A stretch of DNA of 64,000 nucleotides, from positions 2,248,601 to 2,312,600 of the forward strand of contig NZ_LMFJ01000001.1 of the NCBI RefSeq assembly GCF_001426755.1. The letters are read 5' to 3'. The notes under the pieces were generated by a model. The model made no database searches and was not told the origin of the DNA. It saw nothing but the letters and a program-made list of their open reading frames with translations. This DNA is from Aeromicrobium sp. Root495. GTDB taxonomy: Bacteria; Actinomycetota; Actinomycetes; Propionibacteriales; Nocardioidaceae. This document shows positions 1 through 8,833 of the stretch, in pieces (the stretch's first letter is position 1; every line of letters starts with the position of its first letter). Made by a program: the position numbers and the translations under genes.

Positions 1-26
1 ACGAGTCCCCGCCGGAGCACCGACCG

Positions 27-428
27 CTACTCGTCCTCGATGACGTGGATGGCGGCCTCCTCGGCGCTGGCGCCTGCACCGTCGATGCCGACGTCGTCGC
101 CCACGAGGTCCTTCTCGGTGTCCTCGCCCAGGCCCTGGTCGGGATCCACCAGACGACCGGCGCGCTCACCACCGACCTCGTCGTCGAGGTCGCCCACGTT
201 GCCCTCGAGCTCCTCGTCGGCGTACGGGTCGACGTCGGGCTCCTCCTGGGCGACGCGCTGCTCGAGGGTCTCGCCCTCGCGCTCCTCGTCGATCGTGGTC
301 CCGAAGCCCTCGCCCGGTCCGTAGTTCTCGGCCGGCGAGTAGCCCTCGTCGAGGACGTCGTCGACGCCGCGGTCGACGAGCGTGTCCTGGGGCTGCTTCT
401 GGTCGCTCTCGATGGGGTGATCCGTCAT
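27..428 (-). CDS. DUF5709 family acidic protein
   Basis: 133 residues, strongly acidic, with no signal peptide or membrane segment. The middle carries the family signature: a Tyr/Gly-Pro-rich stretch followed by EEREGETLEQRVAQEEPDV at about residues 48-66, which I recognise as DUF5709, a family of unknown function common in actinobacteria. The ATG overlaps the stop of the preceding membrane-protein gene by 4 bases (ATGA), so it is probably translationally coupled to it and belongs to the tsaB-rimI transcript. Its function is unknown; the composition suggests a soluble, largely disordered cytoplasmic protein. Confidence 0.85.
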   Translation of the reverse strand: MTDHPIESDQKQPQDTLVDRGVDDVLDEGYSPAENYGPGEGFGTTIDEEREGETLEQRVAQEEPDVDPYADEELEGNVGDLDDEVGGERAGRLVDPDQGLGEDTEKDLVGDDVGIDGAGASAEEAAIHVIEDE

Positions 429-907
429 GGCTCCAGCGTGTCACGCCGACGCCGACTCGCAACCACGGCGACGACCAGCACCACGGCCACGGTCAGGACG
501 AGCAGCACGACGGCCTCGGTGTGGTCGGCCCCCGCACTCGTGGCGGCCGCGACGACGCCGGCACCGAGGGACGTCCAGATCGTGGCCCAGATGGCGGCGC
601 CGGGCACCAGACCCATCGCGTAGCGGACCCAGCCCATCCGCGCCAGGCCCGCGGCGAGGTTGACGACCGTCTGCGCGCCGACCGTGAGGAAGCTCAGCGT
701 GACCACGGGAGGGCCCCACTGCTCGACCCGCTCCATCGCGCGCCGGACGCGGGGCGCGGACGCCCGCCCCTCGGCGTCGCGCCTGCGCAGGGCGCCTGCG
801 GCGATGGCCCGACCGATCCCCCACGTGGCGCCGGCCCGCAGCAGCACGATGACGAACAGCGTCAGCCAGGCCCACGCCCAGGGCCAGGACCGGATCTCCT
901 CGATCAT
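425..907 (-). CDS. Small DedA/VTT-like membrane protein
   Basis: 160 residues with about four hydrophobic segments (roughly residues 10-40, 65-90, 95-120 and 128-152) and a basic C-terminus. The central part (VVTLSFLTVGAQTVVNLAAG, then an aromatic/basic turn and another hydrophobic helix) resembles the VTT/SNARE-associated core of DedA proteins, which are membrane-homeostasis and lipid-scramblase relatives. It is shorter than typical DedA (about 200 residues). The ATG overlaps the rimI stop (ATGA), and its own stop overlaps the DUF5709 start, so it is embedded in the t6A operon. The family assignment is moderate. Confidence 0.75.
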   Translation of the reverse strand: MIEEIRSWPWAWAWLTLFVIVLLRAGATWGIGRAIAAGALRRRDAEGRASAPRVRRAMERVEQWGPPVVTLSFLTVGAQTVVNLAAGLARMGWVRYAMGLVPGAAIWATIWTSLGAGVVAAATSAGADHTEAVVLLVLTVAVVLVVAVVASRRRRDTLEP

Positions 908-1350
908 CGTTCGTCCTCCGCGACGAGCGACCTCTCCAGCACGAGGGCGTCGGAGCCGTCGCGGTAGTAGCGCTTCCTGCGGCTGATGGCCCCGTATCCC
1001 GCCGCGCGGTAGAGGCCGATCGCCGCCTCGTTGTCCGCGGCCACCTCCAGCAGGACGCGCTCTGCACCCGCGGCCGCTGCCCGATCGTGCGCGGCGTCGA
1101 GCAGCGCGGCCGCGCGGCCTCCGCGTCGGGCGCGTGGGAGGACCGCCACACGCAGGAGGTCCGCGACGTCTGCCACGACGCTCACGTCGACGTAGCCCAC
1201 GACCTCGCCGTCCAGCTCGCTCACGAGCAGCACGCGTCCCGCGCGCAGCTCGTCCTCGACGAGCGTCCTGCTCCAGGCCTCGGAACCGAAGCACACTGCC
1301 TCGATGCCGGTCACGGCGTCCACGTCACGGCCCTCGGCCGGGCGGTTCAT
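904..1350 (-). CDS. rimI: Ribosomal protein S18-alanine N-acetyltransferase (RimI)
   Basis: 148-residue GNAT acetyltransferase. The acetyl-CoA binding region is seen as LLRVAVLPRARRGGRAAALL at about residues 69-88, with the following LEVAADNEAAIGLYRAAGY, the N-A-x-LY-x-x-x-GF/Y signature typical of RimI, and the C-terminal R-x-x-YY motif. RimI acetylates the N-terminal alanine of ribosomal protein S18, and in actinobacteria it sits beside tsaB and tsaD. Here it overlaps tsaB upstream and the VTT protein downstream by 4 bases each. The ATG at 1350 is fixed by the tsaB overlap. Confidence 0.93.
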   Translation of the reverse strand: MNRPAEGRDVDAVTGIEAVCFGSEAWSRTLVEDELRAGRVLLVSELDGEVVGYVDVSVVADVADLLRVAVLPRARRGGRAAALLDAAHDRAAAAGAERVLLEVAADNEAAIGLYRAAGYGAISRRKRYYRDGSDALVLERSLVAEDER

Positions 1351-1973
1351 GCGCGCTTGACGGCGCCGGGCTCGACCGCGTCGGGGCGGCGCAGGTACAG
1401 CGGCTCGAGCGGCAGCTCCTCCACCGTGCCGGCCACGACCGCGCGGGCCAGGTCGGCGGCCTCCGCGTCCAGCGGGCCACCCCCGTCGACCAGGAGGTCG
1501 GGGTACAGCGCTGCGCCGCGTCCCACGACGGGGAGACCCGGGTGACGTTCGGCGAGCGTGGCGGGCCGGTCGACGTGGGGACCGTCGACGCGGCGTGCAT
1601 CGACGTACCGGGCCCAGTAGACCTCCTTGCGCCGGGCGTCGATGGCCACCAGCACCTCGCCCGTCGTGCCGACGGCCAGCGCGTCGAGCGAGCACACGCC
1701 GTGCGTCGTGAGCCCGAGGGTCTGGGCGAGCGTGAGTGCCGTGACCACGCCGACCCGCAGTCCCGTGTACGGGCCCGGGCCCACCCCGACGGCGACGTCG
1801 GTGAGGTCTGCGGCGGTCACACCGGCCTCGGCAAGGACGTCGCGGATGGCCGGGGCCAGGAGCTCGCCGTGCGCCATGGTGCCCACACCGCTCGCGGTGG
1901 CCACGACGTCGTGGCCGTCGTGGAGCGCGACGCTGACCGCGGGACCGGCGGTGTCGAGGGCGAGCAGGAGCAC
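1347..1973 (-). CDS. tsaB: tRNA N6-threonylcarbamoyladenosine (t6A) synthesis protein TsaB
   Basis: 208 residues, the usual TsaB length. The N-terminus LLLALDTAGPAVSVAL is the ASKHA-fold phosphate-1 loop, and GVGPGPYTGLRVGVVTA is the signature loop shared with TsaD. TsaB is the non-catalytic partner that dimerises with TsaD and, with TsaE, installs t6A at position 37 of ANN-decoding tRNAs. tsaE lies just upstream (as a fusion) and rimI just downstream; tsaD is presumably beyond the window edge. It starts with GTG at 1973, 6 bases after a TAGGCT -10 box, so the mRNA is probably leaderless. Confidence 0.95.
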   Translation of the reverse strand: MLLLALDTAGPAVSVALHDGHDVVATASGVGTMAHGELLAPAIRDVLAEAGVTAADLTDVAVGVGPGPYTGLRVGVVTALTLAQTLGLTTHGVCSLDALAVGTTGEVLVAIDARRKEVYWARYVDARRVDGPHVDRPATLAERHPGLPVVGRGAALYPDLLVDGGGPLDAEAADLARAVVAGTVEELPLEPLYLRRPDAVEPGAVKRA

Positions 1974-1985
1974 GCCCCGAGCCTA
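1974..1985 (-). promoter_or_regulatory. -10 element for leaderless tsaB mRNA
   Basis: On the minus strand TAGGCT (1985 to 1980) matches TAnnnT and is followed by 6 bases and then the tsaB GTG, placing the transcription start on the start codon. No Shine-Dalgarno sequence is present. No convincing -35 is seen because the palindrome at 2003-2067 occupies that region. Confidence 0.6.
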
Positions 1986-2002
1986 GGACACCCTCCCCCA
2001 CG

Positions 2003-2067
2003 CCGAGATTTGCGGCCCCATCCACCGTTCTCGTGCCCCATTCGGTGGATGGAGCCGCGAATCTCGG
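2003..2067. repeat. Large inverted repeat between tsaE and tsaB
   Basis: Two 25-base arms (2003-2027 and 2043-2067) are reverse complements except at two positions, and surround a 15-base loop. In RNA from one strand the two mismatches become G-U pairs. There is no T tract, so it is an atypical terminator. It separates the glmS-tsaE transcript from the tsaB promoter and could act as a terminator, an mRNA-end stabiliser, or be a dispersed palindromic element. Confidence 0.85.
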
Positions 2068-2075
2068 GGTCGGGG

Positions 2076-3068
2076 TCAGCCGAGGAGGGTGGAGCGGAGC
2101 GGGACGCCGACCCAGCGGGGGCCGTTGGGCTTGATGGTGACGACGCGGGGCTCGACGTCGTCGATCTCCTCGGCACCAGGGACCTCGCCGGCGTGCGGGG
2201 TGCCGAGGGGGTCGATGGGGCGGGGACCGCGGACCTCGATGGTGACGGAGAGCCAGCTGTCGTTCAGCTGCTCGGCGATGCCGGCGCCCCACTCGACGAC
2301 CGTGACCGCCTCGTCGGCCGTGGTGTCGAGGTCGAGGTCGTCGACCTCCTCGGCACCGCCCAGCCGGTAGGCGTCGACGTGGACGAGCGGCGGGCCCCCG
2401 ACGAGCGAGGGATGCGTCCGGGCCAGCACGAACGTGGGAGACGTGATGGGGCCGCGGACACCCAGGGCGTCGCCGAGGCCCTGGGTGAAGGTGGTCTTGC
2501 CGGCGCCCAGGTCGCCGGAGAGGACGAGCAGGTCGCCGGCGCGCACGAGCGAGGCGACGCGGTCGGCCAGGTGGTGCATGGCCTCCGGCGTGGGCACCTC
2601 GCGCGCGAGCCAGAGCGTCTTGCCGAACTCGATGAGCGGTCCGTCCTGGCGCAGGGGGTGGTACTTGCGGCGAGCCCAGAAGCGCACCGTCTCGGGCAGC
2701 TCCTCGCGCACGTGCAGCCAGATGCCGTCCTTGCCGCGCTCCTCGGCGGTGTCCTCGGCGACGCCCACCATGGCCGACGCGACGCCGCGGGCCTGAATGT
2801 CGGGGTCCACCGCCACCCGGCGCAGGCCGAGGGAACCGGGCCGCGACTCGTCGAACAGCAGGGCGCCCATGGGCTCGCCGCGTCGCTCCACCAGGAGCCC
2901 CCCGGGTCCGGCGAGGACCGCGGCGATGGACTCCTCGGTCTCCTCCAGCGCCGTGGACGGCGGGTCGAGCTGCTGGCGGGCACCGAACGAGCGTCGGATG
3001 ACGTCGAGGACGGCGGGCGCGTGCTCGGGCCCGGCGTCGATGACGTCGAGGGCGCGGATCCGACTCAT
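2076..3068 (-). CDS. tsaE: GNAT acetyltransferase fused to TsaE t6A-synthesis ATPase
   Basis: 330 residues with two domains. Residues 1 to about 152 are a GNAT N-acetyltransferase (RRVAVDPDIQARGVASAMV is the acetyl-CoA pyrophosphate-binding region). About 158-330 is TsaE: Walker A GDLGAGKTTF near 185-194, then SPTF, HVDAYRL near 229-235 and VVEWG near 257-261. TsaE is the ATPase that drives turnover of the TsaBD complex in t6A37 synthesis. The acetyltransferase substrate is unknown. This fusion recurs in actinobacteria. The ATG overlaps the stop of the upstream hydrolase gene by 4 bases. Confidence 0.92.
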   Translation of the reverse strand: MSRIRALDVIDAGPEHAPAVLDVIRRSFGARQQLDPPSTALEETEESIAAVLAGPGGLLVERRGEPMGALLFDESRPGSLGLRRVAVDPDIQARGVASAMVGVAEDTAEERGKDGIWLHVREELPETVRFWARRKYHPLRQDGPLIEFGKTLWLAREVPTPEAMHHLADRVASLVRAGDLLVLSGDLGAGKTTFTQGLGDALGVRGPITSPTFVLARTHPSLVGGPPLVHVDAYRLGGAEEVDDLDLDTTADEAVTVVEWGAGIAEQLNDSWLSVTIEVRGPRPIDPLGTPHAGEVPGAEEIDDVEPRVVTIKPNGPRWVGVPLRSTLLG

Positions 3069-4051
3069 GCAGCCCTCTCCAGGAGGCCCTGCAGCGCCTC
3101 GGTGACCCGGCCGGGCTGCTCGAGCATGACCATGTGGCCCGCTCCCTCGACCGCCACGAGCGTGGCGCCCGGGATGGTCTCGGCGAGCCGGCGGCTGTGC
3201 TTGAACGGGGTCAGCATGTCCTTGGTCCCGCAGAGCACCACGGTGGGCACCTGTCCCAGGTCGACGAGTCCGGCGGTCGTGTCGAGCGTGACGAAGTTGG
3301 GGTAGAAGTCGAGGAGCACCTGGGTGCGCGCCTGCCGGATCATGAGGTCGGTCATGTCGACGGCGGCGTCGCTCGCTCCGGGGCCGACGGCCCAGCGCTT
3401 CATGAGCGTGCGGCTGTTGAAGCCGCGACCCCAGTCGAGGACCGGGCTGGCCACCCGCAGGAGCGGGGCGAGCTTCGCGAGCGCCGGCGCCTCGTGGATG
3501 AGCCTGCCCGAGCTGGTGCCGATGAGCATGGTGGCCACGACGCGGGTGCCGAAGAGCTTGGGCTCGCGCCCGGCGAGCTCCATGAGGGTCATGCCGCCCA
3601 TGGAGTGGCCCACGAGCACCACCGGCCCGTCGGGCACGTGCGCGTCGAGCACCGCAGCGAGGTCCTGCGCCAGGTCGTCCAGGCCGGAGGAGTCGGCGTG
3701 CGAGCGACCCGACGCGCCGTGGGAGCGCTGGTCGTAGAAGACCATCCGGTAGCGACCCCGCAGCGCGAGCCGCTGGAAGTGCCAGGTGTCGAGGGTGCAG
3801 GTCCAGCCGTGGGCGAAGACGATCGTGGGAGCATCGGCCGGCGCATCGGGCGCCTCGTCGACCTCGACGTTGATTGACGTCCCGTCGTGGGCCACCACGG
3901 TCTGTGCGGGGCTGTGCACCGTGCCGAACGCCGTGGCGTCGGCCAGTTCGTCGCGCCGGGCCGACGTGCGCCTCACGTCGACGACCTTGGCGGTGACACC
4001 TGCAGCCACGAACGCTCCGGCGGTGACGCCGAGTGCCGTGAGTCGGTTCAT
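3065..4051 (-). CDS. Membrane-anchored alpha/beta hydrolase
   Basis: 328 residues. An N-terminal hydrophobic segment (about 5-24) suggests an anchor or uncleaved signal. The alpha/beta-hydrolase core shows the oxyanion-region HGW near 81-83, the nucleophile elbow GHSMGG with Ser near 150, an acidic residue in CGTKDMLTP near 278 and the catalytic His in GAGHMVMLEQP near 307. A hydrolase is commonly found between alr and tsaE in actinobacteria; its substrate is unknown. It overlaps alr upstream and the tsaE fusion downstream by 4 bases, so it is in the same polycistronic message. Confidence 0.88.
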   Translation of the reverse strand: MNRLTALGVTAGAFVAAGVTAKVVDVRRTSARRDELADATAFGTVHSPAQTVVAHDGTSINVEVDEAPDAPADAPTIVFAHGWTCTLDTWHFQRLALRGRYRMVFYDQRSHGASGRSHADSSGLDDLAQDLAAVLDAHVPDGPVVLVGHSMGGMTLMELAGREPKLFGTRVVATMLIGTSSGRLIHEAPALAKLAPLLRVASPVLDWGRGFNSRTLMKRWAVGPGASDAAVDMTDLMIRQARTQVLLDFYPNFVTLDTTAGLVDLGQVPTVVLCGTKDMLTPFKHSRRLAETIPGATLVAVEGAGHMVMLEQPGRVTEALQGLLERAA

Positions 4052-5169
4052 CGTTCTCCTCGATAGGTGCGGACGATGCGACCACCGAGCCGCGTGACGA
4101 CCTCGTACGCGATCGTACCGGCGGCCTCGGCCCAGTCCTGGGCGGTGGGCTCGCCGTCGTCGCCCGGGCCGAAGAGCGTGACGACGTCGCCCCGCGCGAC
4201 GGGGAGGTCGCCCACGTCGGCGACGAGCTGGTCCATGCAGATCCGCCCCGCCACCGGCACCTGGGCGCCGGCCACGCCGACCCGCGCCCGCCCCGAGGCG
4301 GTGCGCAGCACGCCCTCGGCATAGCCGAGCGGCACGTCGACGAGGGTGGTCTCGCGGTCCGTGACGTAGGTGTGGCCGTACGAGACGCCGCGGCCGGCCG
4401 GGACACGCTTGACGGAGACTGCGCGCCCGCGCAGCGTCATGACGGGCTGCAGCGCGACGCCGTGCTGCAGCCCGGCGTCGGGACTGATCCCGTACGAGGC
4501 GATCCCGACCCGCACGAGGTCGAGGTGGGACGAGGGACGCACGAGCGTGGCCGCGGAGTTGGCCAGGTGCCGGAGCCTCGGCGCGATCCCGGCCGCCTCG
4601 AGCTGCTCGACGGACTCGGTGAAGACCCGCTCCTGCTCGTCGTTGGCGGGGTGGTCCGGCTCGTCGGCGCACGCGAAGTGCGACCACACGCCCGTGACCT
4701 CGAGCCGCCCCGCGGACTGGGCTTGCACGGCGGCCTCGACGAGGAGGTCCCACTGGGGGCCGAAGGCGCCGTTGCGGAGCAGCCCGGTGTCGACCTTGAG
4801 CTGGACCTTGGGCCGACGCGTGCTGCCGGAAAGAATCTCGGCGAGCTGCTCGGCGGACGATGCCGTGACCTCGACGTCGGCCTCGGCGAGCGACGTGAAG
4901 TCGGCGCCGGGCGCAGCGAGCCAGCACAGCACGGGCCCGGTGTCGCCGGCCTCGCGCAGGGCGAGCGCCTCCGCCCCGGTGGCCACGCCCAGCCAGTCGG
5001 CACCCGCCTCGCGAGCGGCCCGGGCCACGGGCGCGAGACCGTGGCCGTAGGCGTCGGCCTTGACCACGGGCATCTGGAGAGCGCCGGGCGCCGCGGCACG
5101 CAGTGCCTCGAGGTTGGACCGGTAGGTGTCGAGGTCGATGACGGCCTCGGCCTGCGGTTCGCGGCTCAT
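4048..5169 (-). CDS. alr: Alanine racemase
   Basis: 373 residues, the normal length for this PLP enzyme, which interconverts L- and D-alanine for peptidoglycan. The PLP lysine lies in VVKADAYGHG (Lys near 37), the phosphate-binding region follows, and the second catalytic base is the Tyr in GVSYGHTYV. The substrate-loop motif VPVAGRICMDQ is present. Its ATG overlaps the nnrD stop, and its stop overlaps the next ATG, so it is tightly coupled in the glmS-acpS-nnrD-alr operon. Confidence 0.96.
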   Translation of the reverse strand: MSREPQAEAVIDLDTYRSNLEALRAAAPGALQMPVVKADAYGHGLAPVARAAREAGADWLGVATGAEALALREAGDTGPVLCWLAAPGADFTSLAEADVEVTASSAEQLAEILSGSTRRPKVQLKVDTGLLRNGAFGPQWDLLVEAAVQAQSAGRLEVTGVWSHFACADEPDHPANDEQERVFTESVEQLEAAGIAPRLRHLANSAATLVRPSSHLDLVRVGIASYGISPDAGLQHGVALQPVMTLRGRAVSVKRVPAGRGVSYGHTYVTDRETTLVDVPLGYAEGVLRTASGRARVGVAGAQVPVAGRICMDQLVADVGDLPVARGDVVTLFGPGDDGEPTAQDWAEAAGTIAYEVVTRLGGRIVRTYRGER

Positions 5170-6578
5170 GCGCCGTCTCCCCGCAGGAAGGCCGCGACGA
5201 CGGACGGCAGGCGCCGGGCGACGTCGGACGCGGTGAACGGCCCGCCGGGGTTGGCCAGCTGCCCGGCACGACCGTGCAGGAGCGCGGCCACCGAGCCAGC
5301 GTCCAACGGGTCGAGCCCAGCAGCGACCAGGGCGCCGGCGAACCCGGCGAGGACGTCGCCCGAGCCTGCTGTGCCGAGCCACGGGGTGGACACGAGGTTG
5401 ACCCGTGCCGGGGCACCGGTCCGGACCACGAGGGTTCGCTCGCCCTTGAGGAGCACCGTCGCGCCCGACTGCTCGGCCGCGCGCGTGGCGTGGGCGAGCG
5501 GCTCGGCCTCCACGTCGTCGCGCTCGACGCCGAGCATGCGGGCCAGCTCACCCGCGTGCGGCGTCAGGAGGGCCGGCACCTCGAAGCGGTCGGGCAGGTG
5601 CTGCAGCGCGTCGGCGTCGACGACGAGCGGGACTCCCTGCTCGAGCGCCCAGGCGAGACGTTCGCCGGCCTGGCTGCCGCCGCCCGGGCCGACGACCCAG
5701 GCCTGCACGCGCCCGGCCTCGTCGTAGGACGAGGCCACCACCTCGGGTGCTCGGTCGACCACCCGGTGCCGGAGGGACTCCTCGCCGACGAATCGGACCA
5801 TCCCCGCGGGTCCGGCCTGGGCGCCGGCCACACAGAGGTGCGCCGCGCCCGCGTACTCGTCGGAGCCGGCTGCGACCCCCACGACGCCGCGCGTGTACTT
5901 GTGGCTCACGGCGTCGGTGAACAGGTGCCGGGCGAGGACGTGACCGTCGGTCTCCTCGAGCGCCTCGACGGCCGGAGCGCCGAGGTACGGGCCGAGCCCG
6001 ATGTCCACCAGGACCGGTGTCCCTCCCCCAACCGCTGCCGCGGGGTCCACGAGCCCCGCCACCTTGTGCGTGCCGAACGTGACCGTGCGACGGGCCCGGA
6101 CGTGCGGCTCGCCGGTGGTGGCCTCGTCGACTCCCACGCCCGACGGCACGTCGACCGAGGTGACGTCGGCGCCCTGGAGCTGACGGACGACCTCGACGGC
6201 CTGCTCACGCAGACCGGGCCGACCCCCGATGCCGACGATCGCGTCGAGCACGAAGCGGTGCCCGCCGGCACGGTCGACCACCTGGGCCCCGGCCGTCAGC
6301 GCGGCCCGCAGCCCTGCGGCATGGACCTTCTCGGGCTCGAGCAGCAGGAGGTCGACGCGCACGCCGCGGTCCAGCAGATGCGCCGCGGCGAAGAGGGCGT
6401 CTCCACCGTTGGACCCCGAGCCCACCAGCACGAGGAGCACCTCGCCCGCCGGGACGTGGTGCATCGCCTCGGCCAGGCCACGGGCGGCCCGGGCCATCAG
6501 CTCGCCGTCGTCGTCGAGGGTCCCGAGCAGCGCCTGCTCGGCGGCGCGCACGTCGTCGGCGCGGTGGGCGCGCAGCAC
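5166..6578 (-). CDS. nnrD: Bifunctional NAD(P)H-hydrate epimerase / ADP-dependent dehydratase
   Basis: 470 residues with the usual two-domain arrangement. The N-terminal YjeF_N epimerase domain (about 1-210) has GSGSNGGDALFAA for nucleotide binding. The C-terminal ribokinase-like NnrD domain (about 225-470) has LTPHAGELARML and the ATP-site GTAGSGDVLAGFAGAL with the catalytic Asp. It repairs hydrated, damaged NAD(P)H. The start is GTG, one base after the acpS stop, and its stop overlaps the alr ATG. Confidence 0.94.
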   Translation of the reverse strand: MLRAHRADDVRAAEQALLGTLDDDGELMARAARGLAEAMHHVPAGEVLLVLVGSGSNGGDALFAAAHLLDRGVRVDLLLLEPEKVHAAGLRAALTAGAQVVDRAGGHRFVLDAIVGIGGRPGLREQAVEVVRQLQGADVTSVDVPSGVGVDEATTGEPHVRARRTVTFGTHKVAGLVDPAAAVGGGTPVLVDIGLGPYLGAPAVEALEETDGHVLARHLFTDAVSHKYTRGVVGVAAGSDEYAGAAHLCVAGAQAGPAGMVRFVGEESLRHRVVDRAPEVVASSYDEAGRVQAWVVGPGGGSQAGERLAWALEQGVPLVVDADALQHLPDRFEVPALLTPHAGELARMLGVERDDVEAEPLAHATRAAEQSGATVLLKGERTLVVRTGAPARVNLVSTPWLGTAGSGDVLAGFAGALVAAGLDPLDAGSVAALLHGRAGQLANPGGPFTASDVARRLPSVVAAFLRGDGA

Positions 6579-6579
6579 G

Positions 6580-6945
6580 TCAGGACTCCGCGACGACGAA
6601 CGCGGTGGCGACGCTGGTGTCGTGCGAGAGCGAGAGGTGGACGGCCGTGATGCCCAGCTCCTGGACCCGGGAGGCCGCCGCGCCGTGGAGCTCCAGCGAG
6701 GGTGCTCCCGCCGCGTCCTGCACGACCTCGATGTCCTGCCAGGACAGTCCGGCGGGCGAGCGGAGCGCCTTCACGAAGGCCTCCTTGGCGCCGAACCGAG
6801 CCGCGAGCGACTCCGTGGTGTGCCCCGCGGCCAGCTCCTCGGGCCGGAACAGCCGGCTGCGCAGGCCAGGCGTGCGCTCGAGCGACTTCTCGAACCGTGC
6901 CAGGTCGACGACGTCGACGCCCACTCCCCAGATGGCCACGGTCAC
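6580..6945 (-). CDS. acpS: Holo-[acyl-carrier-protein] synthase
   Basis: 121 residues. It transfers 4'-phosphopantetheine from CoA to acyl carrier proteins. The Mg/CoA site GVGVDVVDLARFE is at the N-terminus and the second motif FGAKEAFVKAL lies near the middle, followed by a conserved LSLSHD. I chose the GTG at 6945 because it overlaps the glmS stop as GTGA, the same coupling used across this operon; a second GTG two codons downstream (6939) is possible. Confidence 0.94.
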   Translation of the reverse strand: MTVAIWGVGVDVVDLARFEKSLERTPGLRSRLFRPEELAAGHTTESLAARFGAKEAFVKALRSPAGLSWQDIEVVQDAAGAPSLELHGAAASRVQELGITAVHLSLSHDTSVATAFVVAES

Positions 6946-8786
6946 TCCACGGTGACGGACTTGGCGAGGTTGCGCGGCTGGTCGACGTCGTGGCCCATGA
7001 TCTGCGCGAGCTCGCACGCGAAGATCTGCAACGGCACCGTGGCGACCAGCGGCTGAAGGAGCGTGGGCACCTTGGGCAGCCGGATCACCTCGTCGGCGTA
7101 CGGGACGACCGAGTCGTCGCCGTCCTCCACCAGCACGATGGTGCGGGCGCCGCGGGCGCGGACCTCCTGGATGTTGGAGACGACCTTCTCGTGCAGTTGG
7201 TCGCGCCCTCGCGGCGGGACGACCACGAAGACCGGTGTCCCGTCCTCCACGAGCGCGATGGGGCCGTGCTTCAGCTCTCCGGCAGCGAACCCCTCGGCGT
7301 GGACGTAGGCCAGCTCCTTGAGCTTGAGCGCGCCCTCCAGGGCCACGGGGTAGCCGACGTGCCGGCCGAGGAAGAGGAACGACCGTGAGGACTCGAGGTC
7401 GGCGGCCAGCTTCCGCACCTGTCCCGCGTCGTCGATGAGGCGTTGGATCCCGGCGGGGACTTCCTCCAGCTCGGCGATGATCGAGCTGATCTCGTCGCCG
7501 TACTTGGCCCCGGTGACCTGAGCCAGGTACAGGCCGAGCAGGTAGCACGCGACCACCTGGGACAGGAACCCCTTGGTGGAGGCGACGGCGATCTCGGGCC
7601 CCGCGTGCGTGTAGATGACGGCGTCGGACTCACGCGGGATGGTGGAGCCGTTGGTGTTGCAGATGCTCAGGACCCGTGCGCGCTGCTGGCGTGCGTACCT
7701 GATGGCCATGAGGGTGTCCATGGTCTCGCCGGACTGGCTGATGGAGACCACGAGCGTGGAGCGGTCGATGATGGGGTCGCGGTAGCGGAACTCGCTGGCC
7801 ACCTCGACCTCGCACGGGATGCGCGTCCAGTGCTCGATGGCGTACTTGGCCACGAGGCCCGCGTACATGGCGGTACCGCACGCGATGACGATGATCTTGT
7901 CGATGTCACGGAGCTCGTCGTCGGAGAGACGCATCTCGTCGAGCACGAGCCGTCCGTCGGGGTCACGACGACCCAGGAGCGTGTCGGCGACGGCCTGGGG
8001 CTGCTCGGCGATCTCCTTGAGCATGAACCACTCGTGACCACCTTTCTCGGCCGCCGAGACGTCCCAGTCGACGTGGTAGTCGCGGTGCTCGGCGGGCTCG
8101 CCGTCGAAGGTGACGACGTCTATCCCGTCGGCCGTGATGGTGACGACCTGGTCCTGGCCCAGCTCCACCGCGTCGCGCGTGTAGTCGATGAACGCCGCGA
8201 CGTCGGAGCCCAGGAAGTTCTCACCGTCGCCGCGCCCCACGACGAGCGGGGAGTTGCGGCGCGCGCCCACGACGACGTCGGGCTGCTCGGCATCGGTGAT
8301 CACGAGGGTGAAGGCGCCCTCGAGCCGGGCGCAGACCGCGCGCACGGCGTCGGTCAGGTTCGGGGTGACGTCGAGCTGGTCGCGGACGAGGTGCGCCACG
8401 ATCTCGCTGTCGGTCTCGGAGACCATCTCGCGTCCCGAGCTCTCCAGCTCGGCCCGGAGCTCGGCGAAGTTCTCGATGATGCCGTTGTGGACGATGGCCA
8501 CCCGCTCCGAGGAGTCCAGGTGGGGGTGGGCGTTGACGTCGGTGGGGCCGCCGTGGGTGGCCCAGCGCGTGTGCCCGATCCCGGTGGTGGACGCGGGCAT
8601 GCTTCGCTCCTTGAGCGCGCCCTCGAGGTTGGAGAGCTTGCCCGCCTTCTTGGCCCACGTGATGTGGTCGCCGTCGACCAGCGCGACGCCGCCCGAGTCG
8701 TAGCCGCGGTACTCAAGCCGCTTCAGACCCCCCATGACGACGTCGAGTGCCTGGCGATGACCCACGTACCCGACGATTCCGCACAT
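6942..8786 (-). CDS. glmS: Glutamine--fructose-6-phosphate aminotransferase (isomerizing)
   Basis: 614 residues. It makes glucosamine-6-phosphate for peptidoglycan and UDP-GlcNAc. It begins [10 protein letters not shown], so after Met removal Cys is the Ntn glutaminase nucleophile; this forces the start at 8786 even though the frame stays open further upstream. The C-terminal half has two SIS sugar-isomerase domains ([11 protein letters not shown]; the CNTNGSTI region) and the C-terminal [13 protein letters not shown] tail that shapes the active site. glmM lies at 15328-16674. The ATG follows a -10 box by 7 bases, so the mRNA is probably leaderless. Confidence 0.97.
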   Translation of the reverse strand: MCGIVGYVGHRQALDVVMGGLKRLEYRGYDSGGVALVDGDHITWAKKAGKLSNLEGALKERSMPASTTGIGHTRWATHGGPTDVNAHPHLDSSERVAIVHNGIIENFAELRAELESSGREMVSETDSEIVAHLVRDQLDVTPNLTDAVRAVCARLEGAFTLVITDAEQPDVVVGARRNSPLVVGRGDGENFLGSDVAAFIDYTRDAVELGQDQVVTITADGIDVVTFDGEPAEHRDYHVDWDVSAAEKGGHEWFMLKEIAEQPQAVADTLLGRRDPDGRLVLDEMRLSDDELRDIDKIIVIACGTAMYAGLVAKYAIEHWTRIPCEVEVASEFRYRDPIIDRSTLVVSISQSGETMDTLMAIRYARQQRARVLSICNTNGSTIPRESDAVIYTHAGPEIAVASTKGFLSQVVACYLLGLYLAQVTGAKYGDEISSIIAELEEVPAGIQRLIDDAGQVRKLAADLESSRSFLFLGRHVGYPVALEGALKLKELAYVHAEGFAAGELKHGPIALVEDGTPVFVVVPPRGRDQLHEKVVSNIQEVRARGARTIVLVEDGDDSVVPYADEVIRLPKVPTLLQPLVATVPLQIFACELAQIMGHDVDQPRNLAKSVTVE

Positions 8787-8799
8787 GCTGTCCAGGGTA
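8787..8799 (-). promoter_or_regulatory. -10 element for leaderless glmS operon mRNA
   Basis: On the minus strand TACCCT (8799 to 8794) is followed by 7 bases and then the glmS ATG, so transcription should begin at the start codon. No Shine-Dalgarno sequence precedes the ATG. It drives the glmS-acpS-nnrD-alr-hydrolase-tsaE series and lies in the 47-base divergent gap with coaA. Confidence 0.6.
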
Positions 8800-8833
8800 C
8801 CGAGTGCATGGCACGGAAGGTGGTACGGGAACA

